DNA of 11,052 nt from Conexibacter sp. (GTDB taxonomy: Bacteria; Actinomycetota; Thermoleophilia; Solirubrobacterales; Solirubrobacteraceae), in NCBI GenBank assembly GCA_025964055.1, contig JAOPZP010000378.1, positions 1-11,052 on the forward strand, in the 5' to 3' direction. Positions 1 through 5,974 of this stretch are shown in pieces. Made by a program: the position numbers and the translations under genes. Position 1 is the first letter of the stretch, and every line of letters begins with the position of its first letter. A model generated the notes under the pieces. The model was given only the letters and a program-made list of their open reading frames with translations, had not been told where the DNA came from and did no database searches.

Positions 1-6
1 CCGCAG

Positions 7-855
7 GTGGCCGGGGTCACGCACCGCGAGGTGGACCTCGGCGACGTGCGCCTGCACGTGGCCGAGGCCGGGCAGGGGCCGCCGCTGCTGTTGCTGCACG
101 GATGGCCCCAGCACTGGTGGTCATGGCGGCACCTGATCCCCCGGCTGGCCGAGACCCACCGGGTCATCGCGTGCGACCTGCGGGGTTGGGGCTGGTCGTC
201 GGCGCCGCCCGGCGACTACGCCAAGAGGACGTTCGCGCGCGACGTCGTCGCGTTCCTCGACGCCGAGGGCCTGGACCGCGTCACGCTCATGGGTCACGAC
301 TGGGGCGGCTACACCGCGTTCCTGGTCGCGCTGGACCACCCGGCGCGCGTGGAGCGGCTCGTCGCGCTGGACATCGCACCGCCGTGGCCGGGCCGGCCGC
401 GGCCGCGACACCTCGCCCTGCCCGCCTTCGCGTCCTACCAGGTGCTCGTCGGCACGCCGGTGCTCGGCCCGCGGACGATGACGAGCGGGCCGCGGTTCGT
501 CCGCACCCTGATCCGCGCCGGAAGCGGACCCGACGCGCGCTGGACCGACGCCGAGCTCGACGTCTACGCCGACGTGCTGCGCGATCCGGCGCGCGCCGAG
601 GCGAGCTCGGCGTGCTACCGCACCTTCCTGACGCGCGAGCTGCCGGCGGCGCTGCGGCGCGGCAGCCGCGCAGAAGAGCTCACCGTACCGTCGCTGCTGC
701 TGATGGGCGGCGCGAGCGCGCTGCGCCGCGTCGTCGATCCGCAGCCCAGCCGCAACCTGCGCGTGCAGACCATCCCGCGGGCGGGCCACTTCCTGCCCGA
801 GGAAGCGCCGGAGGAAGTGCTCCGCATCGCCCTGCCGTTCCTTGCCGAACGGTGA
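7..855 (+). CDS. Alpha/beta hydrolase, epoxide hydrolase / haloalkane dehalogenase-like
   Basis: This is a 282-residue alpha/beta-hydrolase fold enzyme, probably cytosolic. HGWP at residues 31-34 forms the oxyanion-hole strand end. The nucleophile elbow GHDWGG places an Asp nucleophile at D98 followed by W99, and the base is H261 in AGHF. An Asp nucleophile is typical of epoxide hydrolases and haloalkane/haloacid dehalogenases that work through an alkyl-enzyme ester, not of Ser esterases. The usual acid site after strand 7 reads GGAS with no Asp. D122 (LDIAP) lies 24 residues after the nucleophile, at the alternative acid position used by LinB-type dehalogenases and fluoroacetate dehalogenase, and probably completes the triad. 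The Arg residues that bind fluoroacetate are absent, so the substrate is unknown. The start is GTG at 7, which gives a normal-length N-terminus. The frame stays open to base 1, so an upstream start cannot be excluded. A 92-base gap separates it from the next gene. Confidence 0.85.
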   Translation: MAGVTHREVDLGDVRLHVAEAGQGPPLLLLHGWPQHWWSWRHLIPRLAETHRVIACDLRGWGWSSAPPGDYAKRTFARDVVAFLDAEGLDRVTLMGHDWGGYTAFLVALDHPARVERLVALDIAPPWPGRPRPRHLALPAFASYQVLVGTPVLGPRTMTSGPRFVRTLIRAGSGPDARWTDAELDVYADVLRDPARAEASSACYRTFLTRELPAALRRGSRAEELTVPSLLLMGGASALRRVVDPQPSRNLRVQTIPRAGHFLPEEAPEEVLRIALPFLAER

Positions 856-878
856 CCGGGGGCCGCTCGCCCATCCAT

Positions 879-905
879 GTTTCGGTGCTCGACGGCGTCG
901 GACAT
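879..905 (+). promoter_or_regulatory. Weak candidate stress-type promoter
   Basis: GTTT at 879-882 is followed, after 17 bases, by GGACAT at 900-905, about 42 bases before the ATG at 948. This is a poor version of the GTTT-N16-GGGGAC pattern seen at 7052 and 10195: the spacing to the AC is one base shorter and the G-run is reduced. It lies in the 92-base gap between the hydrolase and the SRPBCC gene, where a promoter is expected, but the match alone is weak. Confidence 0.25.
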
Positions 906-947
906 CAGCCAGAGCATGACCAAGCCCCGACGAGGGAACGCACGCCG

Positions 948-1337
948 ATGACCAGCAAGGCCACCATCACGGTCCTGGGGGATCCTGAGGAGGTGCAGCG
1001 CCAGTGGCGCGCCTCGGACCACGGGTCGATCCTCAGCGAGAACGAGGAGGCCGTCACCTTCAAGCGCGCCCCGGGCGACCGGGGCACCGAGATCCACGTC
1101 GACCTCGCCCGGACCGCGCCGGGCGGCGCCCTCGGCGAGACGCTGCAGAAGCTCCTCGGGGCGGCGCCCCGGGCGAAGGTGATGGACGAGCTGCGGCGCT
1201 TCAAGCAGGTGTTCGAGACCGGCGTCGTCACCCGGTCGGAAGGCTCGCCCGAGGGCGAGCTCGCCGAGCGCAAGCTCAAGCAGCGCCCGGCCCAGCCCAT
1301 GGAGGACTCCGAGCTGATGAAGGTGGGCCTGCGATGA
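948..1337 (+). CDS. SRPBCC / cyclase-dehydrase-like small protein
   Basis: This 129-residue soluble protein resembles the bacterial SRPBCC (START/Bet v1-like, polyketide cyclase/dehydrase) proteins that accompany zinc alcohol dehydrogenases. Features matching that family are the early segment VLGDPEEV (residues 9-16), the central strand pair VTFKRAPGDRGTEIHVDL (36-53), the helix start GGALGETLQKLLG (59-71) and the near-C-terminal helix ELRRFKQVFETG (81-92). The fold makes a hydrophobic cavity that binds lipids or aromatic ligands; no ligand or catalytic activity can be assigned here. The ATG at 948 was chosen because the family N-terminus begins there and an AGGGAA at 933-938 lies upstream. 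Its TGA overlaps the ATG of the dehydrogenase (ATGA at 1334-1337), so the two are probably translationally coupled. The frame is open much further upstream, but that part is a shadow of the hydrolase. Confidence 0.8.
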   Translation: MTSKATITVLGDPEEVQRQWRASDHGSILSENEEAVTFKRAPGDRGTEIHVDLARTAPGGALGETLQKLLGAAPRAKVMDELRRFKQVFETGVVTRSEGSPEGELAERKLKQRPAQPMEDSELMKVGLR

Positions 1338-2512
1338 GGGCCAACGTGTGGTCTGGCCGCAACACGGTCCAGGTCGAGAACGTGCCGGACCCGAAGATCC
1401 TCGACGACCGCGACGCGATCGTGCGGATCACCTCGACCGCGATCTGCGGCTCCGACCTGCACCTCTACGACGGCTACATCCCGACGATGAAGCGGGGCGA
1501 CATCCTCGGCCACGAGTTCATGGGCGAGATCGTCGAGACCGGCCGCGCCGTCTCCAACCTGGCGGTCGGCGACCGGGTCGTCGTCCCCTTCCCCATCGCC
1601 TGCGGCAACTGCTGGTCCTGCCGGCACGAGCTCTACTCGGTGTGCGAGAACTCCAACCCGAACGCCGGCCTGGCCGAGAAGATGTTCGGCCACTCCACGG
1701 CGGGCATCTTCGGCTACTCGCACCTGACCGGCGGCTACGCCGGCGGCCAGGCCGAGTACGCGCGCGTGCCCTACGCCGACGTCGGGCCGTTCAAGATCGA
1801 GGACGACCTCGCCGACGAGCAGGTGCTGTTCCTGTCCGACATCTTCCCGACCGGGTTCTTCGGCGCGGAGCTCTGCGAGATCAAGGGCGGCGAGGTCGTC
1901 GCCGTCTTCGGCGCCGGGCCGGTGGGGCAGTTCGCGATCGCCAGCGCGATCATGCTGGGCGCCGAGCAGGTCATCGCGATCGACCAGTACGACTACCGCC
2001 TGCAGATGGCCCTGCACAAGGCGGGCGCGACGGCGGCCATCGACTTCTCCAAGGACCCCGACATCGTCGAGCAGCTCAAGGAGCTGACCGGCGGGCGCGG
2101 GCCCGACGCGGTGATCGACGCCGTCGGGATGGAGGCCGCCCACGGCCACGGCCTGCTCCACACGGCCGACCGCGTCAAGCAGGCCAGCCGCATGGAGACC
2201 GATCGCGGGCACGCCCTGCGCGACGCGATCCTGGCCTGCCGGCCCGGGGGCATCGTGTCGGTGATCGGCGTCTACGGCGGGATCCTGGACAACTTCCCCA
2301 GCGGCGCCTGGATGAACAAGGGGCTGACACTGAAGACCGGCCAGTGCCACGTGCAGCGCTACATGAAGCGCTTGTACGACCACGTCAAGAACGGTGACAT
2401 CGACCCGAGCTTCGTCGTCACGCACCGCCTGGCGCTCGACCTGGCGCCCGACGGCTACGAGGCGTTCAAGCACAAGCAGGACGACTGCGTCAAAGTCGTC
2501 CTCAAGCCCTGA
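1334..2512 (+). CDS. Zinc-dependent alcohol dehydrogenase (MDR superfamily)
   Basis: This 392-residue medium-chain dehydrogenase/reductase should oxidise an alcohol, or reduce an aldehyde, with NAD(P). The catalytic zinc ligands are C38 in AICGSDLH and H60-E61 in GHEFMG. Four cysteines for the structural zinc are C90, C93, C96 and C104. The nucleotide-binding Rossmann motif GAGPVG is at 193-198. The long segment around GYSHLTGGYAGGQAEYARVP, and the insertion between the Rossmann core and the C-terminus, resemble the glutathione-independent formaldehyde dehydrogenase (FdhA-like) branch, but substrate cannot be read from sequence. Start ATG 1334 overlaps the preceding stop and has AAGGTGGG a few bases upstream. 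A 15-base gap leads to the next gene, so the three form one operon. Toxic aldehyde or alcohol turnover under stress is a plausible role, by inference only. Confidence 0.93.
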   Translation: MRANVWSGRNTVQVENVPDPKILDDRDAIVRITSTAICGSDLHLYDGYIPTMKRGDILGHEFMGEIVETGRAVSNLAVGDRVVVPFPIACGNCWSCRHELYSVCENSNPNAGLAEKMFGHSTAGIFGYSHLTGGYAGGQAEYARVPYADVGPFKIEDDLADEQVLFLSDIFPTGFFGAELCEIKGGEVVAVFGAGPVGQFAIASAIMLGAEQVIAIDQYDYRLQMALHKAGATAAIDFSKDPDIVEQLKELTGGRGPDAVIDAVGMEAAHGHGLLHTADRVKQASRMETDRGHALRDAILACRPGGIVSVIGVYGGILDNFPSGAWMNKGLTLKTGQCHVQRYMKRLYDHVKNGDIDPSFVVTHRLALDLAPDGYEAFKHKQDDCVKVVLKP

Positions 2513-2527
2513 AGGGAGCAGCATCAA

Positions 2528-3016
2528 ATGCCCATGCCTCCGAGGCCCGTGGACTCGACGCTGCACGGCGTCGTCGACTACACCGCAGGAGCGTTCCTGC
2601 TGACCGCGTTCCCCAGGCTGGCCGGGATCGAGGGGACCCGCTCGGCGCGGCAGATCCGCACGTCCGCGGCGATCCACGCCGGCTACAGCACGATCACCGA
2701 CTACCCGCTGGGGATCGTCAAGCTGCTGCCGTTCCAGATGCACCTCGCGTTCGACGCGCTGGGCGCGCTCGCGCTGGCGGCGACCCCGTTCGTGACGGGC
2801 CAGTTCAAGCGCGGACGGCGCCAGTGGGTTCCGCACGTCGCGCTGGCCCTGTTCGAGCTCTCGTCCCTGGCGATCACCGACCCGACCGGCAAGGGCGACT
2901 TCCACGGCAACGTGCAGGCCGTTCGCGAGGCCAACTCGGTGGACCCGCACAGCAAGATCTACGACGGCCCGCGCGCGGTCGTCCCGGCGGCGGCGCGGCA
3001 GCCGGTCGCCGCCTGA
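2528..3016 (+). CDS. Conserved small multi-pass membrane protein, function unknown
   Basis: This 162-residue protein has about four hydrophobic segments, roughly residues 12-32, 46-66, 72-90 and 101-118, so it is likely in the cytoplasmic membrane. Residues 12-19 read LHGVVDYT, and a conserved-looking TDYPLG follows at 57-62. Both patterns resemble small SPW-type or related membrane proteins, but I do not recognise a named family with confidence. The C-terminal 45 residues are hydrophilic and contain the motif GDFHGNVQAVREAN (124-137), which is unusual for a pure membrane filler and suggests a defined cytosolic or extracytosolic face. Start ATG 2528 is preceded by AAGGGAG at 2512-2518, a good ribosome binding site; a second ATG two codons later is possible. 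It is the last gene of the SRPBCC-dehydrogenase unit and ends just before a strong hairpin. Confidence 0.75.
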   Translation: MPMPPRPVDSTLHGVVDYTAGAFLLTAFPRLAGIEGTRSARQIRTSAAIHAGYSTITDYPLGIVKLLPFQMHLAFDALGALALAATPFVTGQFKRGRRQWVPHVALALFELSSLAITDPTGKGDFHGNVQAVREANSVDPHSKIYDGPRAVVPAAARQPVAA

Positions 3017-3036
3017 CCGGCCTGGGGCCGGACCCC

Positions 3037-3080
3037 GGATCCTGCTCGCCGCCGTGGTCAGGCGGCGAGCACGAGGATCC
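3037..3080. terminator. Bidirectional hairpin terminator between convergent genes
   Basis: An inverted repeat has perfect 11-base arms, TGCTCGCCGCC at 3043-3053 and its complement at 3061-3071, with a 7-base loop. It is extended by GGATCC at 3037-3042 and 3075-3080 across a 3-base bulge. It sits just after the membrane protein stop (3016) and overlaps the last codons of the opposing gene, whose stop is inside the loop (3058-3060). There is no T-tract, as is usual in such GC-rich DNA. A small extra stem, CCTGGGG with CCCCGG, lies at 3021-3038. Confidence 0.7.
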
Positions 3081-3360
3081 GCCCGCAGGTGGGGCAGGCC
3101 CCGTCCAGCAGCGGCTCGCCCTCGGGGGCGTCGACGAGCCAGTGGACCTGGTGGCGCCCGGTGCCGACGGTGCGCAGGCGCTGCCCGCAGGCGCACGACC
3201 ACAGCGTCTGCACTGTGGGCTCCGGCTCCGCCTCGCCCTTGCGACGCGTCACCGTCCGGATGTCCGGTGCTCCGCGTCGCGCGGCGAGCAGCGCGACGAC
3301 CCCTGCGACGACGGCGACGCCTACCGCCAGCCACCGCTTCTCACCCAGGTGCTGTGCCAT
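3058..3360 (-). CDS. Single-pass membrane protein with C-terminal zinc-ribbon-like motif
   Basis: This 100-residue protein has one membrane segment (residues 10-27, from WLAVGV to LLAA). A positively charged stretch (RR at 28-29, RRK at 39-41) follows and should stay in the cytoplasm. The soluble end carries C56-x-C58-G and C89-P-T-C92-G, a four-cysteine pattern typical of a zinc ribbon, with H70 and H73 between them. It could be a small membrane-tethered adaptor; I do not recognise a family and do not assign a function. The ATG is at 3360-3358. GGGAG sits directly against it, closer than an ideal ribosome binding site, and no better in-frame start was seen. It diverges from the Ku genes across 66 bases and converges on the preceding operon through a hairpin. 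Confidence 0.65.
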   Translation of the reverse strand: MAQHLGEKRWLAVGVAVVAGVVALLAARRGAPDIRTVTRRKGEAEPEPTVQTLWSCACGQRLRTVGTGRHQVHWLVDAPEGEPLLDGACPTCGRILVLAA

Positions 3361-3426
3361 CTCCCAGGGGTGCCCGCTGCCCGCCCCGGGATATGCCTGC
3401 AGCTCCGACCGGGTAGAGGGGAGGCG
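3361..3426. promoter_or_regulatory. Divergent intergenic region upstream of the Ku genes
   Basis: These 66 bases must hold the promoters for both the zinc-ribbon membrane protein (-) and the Ku pair (+). A strong purine-rich ribosome binding site, AGAGGGGAGG, is at 3415-3424 for the first Ku gene. GGGATAT at 3388-3394 is the only AT-rich patch that could serve as a -10-like element, with no convincing -35 partner. I see no LexA-type palindrome. Confidence 0.35.
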
Positions 3427-4194
3427 ATGCCACGCTCGCTCTGGAACGGGACGATCGCCTTCGGGGCCGTCGCCGTCCCCGTCAAGCTCTACTCGGCCGT
3501 CGCCGCCAAGACGGTGCACTTCCACGAGGTGCACCTCGCCGACGGCGCGCGGATCGAGCACCGTCCGTTCTGCAGCAAGGAGGACAAGGAGGTCCCGCGC
3601 GACGAGATCGTCAAGGGCTACGAGGTGCGCGAGGGGCGCTACGTCGTCGTCCAGCAGGCCGAGATCGACGCCGCCGGCGGCACGCGCTCGCGGATCATCG
3701 ACGTCGAGCGCTTCGTCGCCGTCGCCGACATCGACCCCGTCTTCTACGACAAGGCCTACTTCGTCGGCTCCCAGGACGACGGCGCCGACGCCTACCGCCT
3801 GCTGCACGCCGCGCTGGCCCGGACCGGGCGCGCCGCGATCGGCCGCTTCACGTTCCATCACCGCGAGTACGTCGCGGCGATCCGCGCCTACGACGACGTC
3901 CTCGCGCTGCACACCATGCGCTTCGCCGACGAGCTGGTCGGCGCGAAGGACCTCGACGTGCCGAAGCTGTCGCGCAAGCCGGGCGCGCGCGAGGTCGAGA
4001 TGGCGGGCAGCCTGATCGCGTCGATGCACGAGCCCTTCCGCCCGGAGAAGCTGCACGACGAGTACCGCGAGGCGGTGCTGGCGGCCATCGAGCGCAAGGC
4101 CGAGGGCGAGGACATCGCGCCGCCCGAGGAGCCGGAGCCCGAGCCGCCCGACGACCTCCTGGCGGCGCTGCAGGCGAGCCTCGGGAAGGCCTGA
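3427..4194 (+). CDS. ku: Non-homologous end joining protein Ku, first paralogue
   Basis: This 255-residue bacterial Ku should form a ring dimer that threads onto DNA double-strand ends and recruits the ligase LigD for end joining. The start MPRSLWNGTIAFGAVAVPVKLY (residues 1-22) is the typical Ku N-terminus. Further family marks are RPFCSKED (46-53), the DIDPVFYDKAYFV strand (101-113), AYRLLHAAL (122-130) and the ALHTMRFADEL strand (160-170). After an acidic Pro-Glu linker (228-240), the tail DDLLAALQASL (242-252) matches the minimal C-terminal element linked to LigD binding; it lacks any basic extension. The ATG at 3427 was chosen because it gives the family start and has a strong AGGGGAGG upstream. 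The protein is at the short end of bacterial Ku length. Its stop overlaps the next Ku start. No LigD is in the window. Confidence 0.95.
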   Translation: MPRSLWNGTIAFGAVAVPVKLYSAVAAKTVHFHEVHLADGARIEHRPFCSKEDKEVPRDEIVKGYEVREGRYVVVQQAEIDAAGGTRSRIIDVERFVAVADIDPVFYDKAYFVGSQDDGADAYRLLHAALARTGRAAIGRFTFHHREYVAAIRAYDDVLALHTMRFADELVGAKDLDVPKLSRKPGAREVEMAGSLIASMHEPFRPEKLHDEYREAVLAAIERKAEGEDIAPPEEPEPEPPDDLLAALQASLGKA

Positions 4195-5066
4195 TGGCGC
4201 GCTCGCTGTGGAGCGGCTCGCTCAGCTTCGGCCTGGTCAACGTGCCGGTGGCGCTGTTCAGCGCCGCGCGCGACCTCGACGTGCACTTCCACCAGCTCCA
4301 CGAGCCCGACGGCGCCCGGATCGAGATCCGGCGCTTCTGCAGCAAGGAGGACGTCGAGGTCGGCCCCGACGACATCGGGCACGGCTACGAGCTGGACTCC
4401 GGCAAGCAGGTCGTCCTCACCGACGCCGACCTCGAGGCCGTCGCCCCGCGCAAGACCCGGACGATCGACATCCAGTCCTTCGTCGACGCCGACGAGATCG
4501 ACCCGGTGTTCTTCGACCATCCCTATTGGCTGGTCCCGATCGGCGAGGCGGAGGGCCCGCGGCGCGCCTACCGCCTGCTGGTCGACGCGATGGGCGACCG
4601 CGACGACGTGGCGCTCGGCCGCTTCGTCCTGCGCACGAAGGAGTACCTGGTCGCCGTCCGCGTCCGCGACGGCCTGCTCGCGCTGAGCACGATGCTGTTC
4701 GCCGACGAGATCCGCCCCACCAAGGGCCTCGGACCGGGCGGCCGCAAGCCGGCCAAGGCCGCCGTCGACGAGGCCGTCAAGCTGGTCGAGGCGCTCTCGG
4801 GCCCGTTCGACCCGTCCGACTACGCCGACGAGCACCGCAAGCGACTGCGCGCCATCGTCAAGGACAAGCAGAAGGGCGGGACCGTCGAAGCGCCCGAGCA
4901 GGACGCCGAGCCCGCGCCGGCCGGCGACCTCATGGCGGCCCTGCGCAAGACCATGGACGAGCTCGGATCCACGGCCAAGACGCCGGGCGCCAAGCAGGCG
5001 AAGGGGTCCAAGAAGAAGAACGCCAAGGGACCGGCGAAGGCCGAGCGCGCCAAGAGCCGCCGCTGA
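4194..5066 (+). CDS. ku: Non-homologous end joining protein Ku, second paralogue with Lys-rich tail
   Basis: This 290-residue Ku is paralogous to its upstream neighbour, sharing the N-terminus (MARSLWSGSLSFG), the RRFCSKEDVEV region (46-56), DEIDPVFFDHPYW (100-112) and the ALSTMLFADEIRP strand (163-175). The minimal C-terminal element GDLMAALRKTMDEL is at 244-257. It is followed by a Lys/Ala-rich tail (262-290, with KGSKKKNAKG), the type of extended basic tail that in other bacteria adds DNA binding. Start ATG 4194 shares its A with the preceding TGA, and GGGAAGG lies upstream, so the two proteins are probably made in balanced amounts. The pair differ in tail type, so they may form a heterodimer or act under different conditions; this is inference. 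The gene ends inside a perfect hairpin. Confidence 0.95.
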   Translation: MARSLWSGSLSFGLVNVPVALFSAARDLDVHFHQLHEPDGARIEIRRFCSKEDVEVGPDDIGHGYELDSGKQVVLTDADLEAVAPRKTRTIDIQSFVDADEIDPVFFDHPYWLVPIGEAEGPRRAYRLLVDAMGDRDDVALGRFVLRTKEYLVAVRVRDGLLALSTMLFADEIRPTKGLGPGGRKPAKAAVDEAVKLVEALSGPFDPSDYADEHRKRLRAIVKDKQKGGTVEAPEQDAEPAPAGDLMAALRKTMDELGSTAKTPGAKQAKGSKKKNAKGPAKAERAKSRR

Positions 5067-5082
5067 CGGCTCGCCGTCAGCG
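5061..5082. terminator. Bidirectional hairpin terminator containing both stop codons
   Basis: Perfect 9-base arms, CGCTGACGG at 5061-5069 and CCGTCAGCG at 5074-5082, flank a CTCG loop. The left arm contains the stop of the second Ku gene (5064-5066). The right arm contains the stop of the opposing PRC-barrel gene (5077-5079). It probably ends transcription from both sides. Confidence 0.75.
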
Positions 5083-5622
5083 CTCGTCGACGTCCTCGGC
5101 CTGCTCGACGGCACCCTCGGGCGGCGGGTCGGTCTCCAGCCGGATCTCCTCGCGCCGGACGGGCACGGTCTGCTTGACGTGCTCGGTGACCAGCACCTTG
5201 CGCAGGCGCACGCGCTCGGCGGGACGCATGTCGGTCGTGCCGGTGACGACCTCCTCCTCGGACCGGATCATCTCGGCGCCCTCCTCGTCCGGCGTGCGCT
5301 CGTCGCCGGCCGCCCCGTAGTGCCGCGCCAGCCGCTCCTGCTCGGCATCGTCCAGCGCCGCCTCCGGGTCGATGGCGGGCGCGTCGCGGACGAGCTCGGC
5401 GTCGTAGGGCACGACGAGATCGCCATCGCGCTCGGTCACGTCGCGCAGCGGGACGATCGACTCGTGCCGCCCGAAGAGCCCGGTCCGCACGCCGGCGTAC
5501 GCGGCGCGGCCGGTGGCCTCGTCGAGGTAGAGGTCGCCGAGCCTGCCGATCTTCTCGTCCTTGCGGTCGTAGACGGTGCGTCCACGCCAGCCGAGCATCG
5601 TGTCGAGGTCGTGTTCGGTCAT
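5077..5622 (-). CDS. PRC-barrel domain protein with half-length DUF2382
   Basis: This 181-residue soluble acidic protein has an N-terminal PRC-barrel (about residues 5-80; LGWRGRTVYDRKDEKIGRLGDLYLD, then VRTGLFGRHESIVPL). An acidic linker with EQERLARHYG follows (95-103). Residues 117-166 (AEMIRSEEEVVTGTT, then LRKVLVTEHVKQTVPVRREEIRLE) match the first half of DUF2382, the YsnF/AvaK-type stress domain; the second half is absent. PRC-barrels are adaptor or RNA/protein-binding folds, and DUF2382 proteins are often stress-induced, but no biochemical role is established for this architecture. The ATG at 5622 lies one base after the stop of the coiled-coil gene, with no strong ribosome binding site, so coupling is likely. 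It is a paralogue of the protein at 10267-11040. Confidence 0.88.
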   Translation of the reverse strand: MTEHDLDTMLGWRGRTVYDRKDEKIGRLGDLYLDEATGRAAYAGVRTGLFGRHESIVPLRDVTERDGDLVVPYDAELVRDAPAIDPEAALDDAEQERLARHYGAAGDERTPDEEGAEMIRSEEEVVTGTTDMRPAERVRLRKVLVTEHVKQTVPVRREEIRLETDPPPEGAVEQAEDVDER

Positions 5623-5623
5623 G

Positions 5624-5974
5624 TCAGCGATCCGGGTCCACCCGCTCGGCGCGGGTCTGGTGCTCGTCGGCCTTGCGGGCCGCCTCCTCGGCCGCGGCGC
5701 GCCGCGCCTCGGCCTCCTTCTCGGCGCGCCGGGCGCGCTGCAGGTGCTCGTCGGCCTCCCGCTTCTCGGTGGCCGCGACCTGGGCCGAGCGATCGGCGAG
5801 GCCCTGCTCCTGCTCGGCGACCCCGCCCAGGCGATCGGCCTCCGAGAGACGCGCGCGGGCCTCGACGCGGTGCTGCCGGCGCGCGTGCTCGCTGCGCCGG
5901 CGCAGCGCCAGCACGGCCATGGCGATCAGCACCAGCACCACGACGACGAGGACGATCACGAGGACGGTGCTCAT
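5624..5974 (-). CDS. Membrane-anchored coiled-coil protein, function unknown
   Basis: This 116-residue protein starts with a Val/Leu-rich membrane segment (residues 4-24) followed by RRR (25-27). The rest is one long Ala/Glu/Arg-rich helix with coiled-coil character (30-112) and no Cys or Pro before the end. The predicted form is a single-pass anchor with a cytoplasmic rod. Low-complexity composition makes similarity to named families unreliable, so I assign no function. Start ATG 5974 overlaps the YihY-family stop (TCAT at 5971-5974 on the + strand) and has AAGGAGG, complement of 5985-5991, about 10 bases upstream. It sits between the YihY-family gene and the PRC-barrel gene, almost without spacing on either side, which argues that the three products act together at the membrane. 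Confidence 0.8.
   Translation of the reverse strand: MSTVLVIVLVVVVLVLIAMAVLALRRRSEHARRQHRVEARARLSEADRLGGVAEQEQGLADRSAQVAATEKREADEHLQRARRAEKEAEARRAAAEEAARKADEHQTRAERVDPDR

Noticed and set aside
905..3334. Long - strand open frame of about 800 codons opposite the SRPBCC, dehydrogenase and membrane-protein genes
   Set aside because: It is antisense to well-supported genes. Its translation is Arg/Ala/Val-rich low complexity with no recognisable domain, as expected from GC-rich antisense frames.
3411..3416. GGGTAG as a SigF-type -10 box for the Ku genes
   Set aside because: It lies only about 11 bases before the ATG, overlaps the ribosome binding site, and has no GTTT at 14-17 bases upstream.
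3888..5114. Long - strand open frame opposite the Ku pair
   Set aside because: Both Ku genes are certain on the + strand; the antisense product has only skewed composition and no motif.
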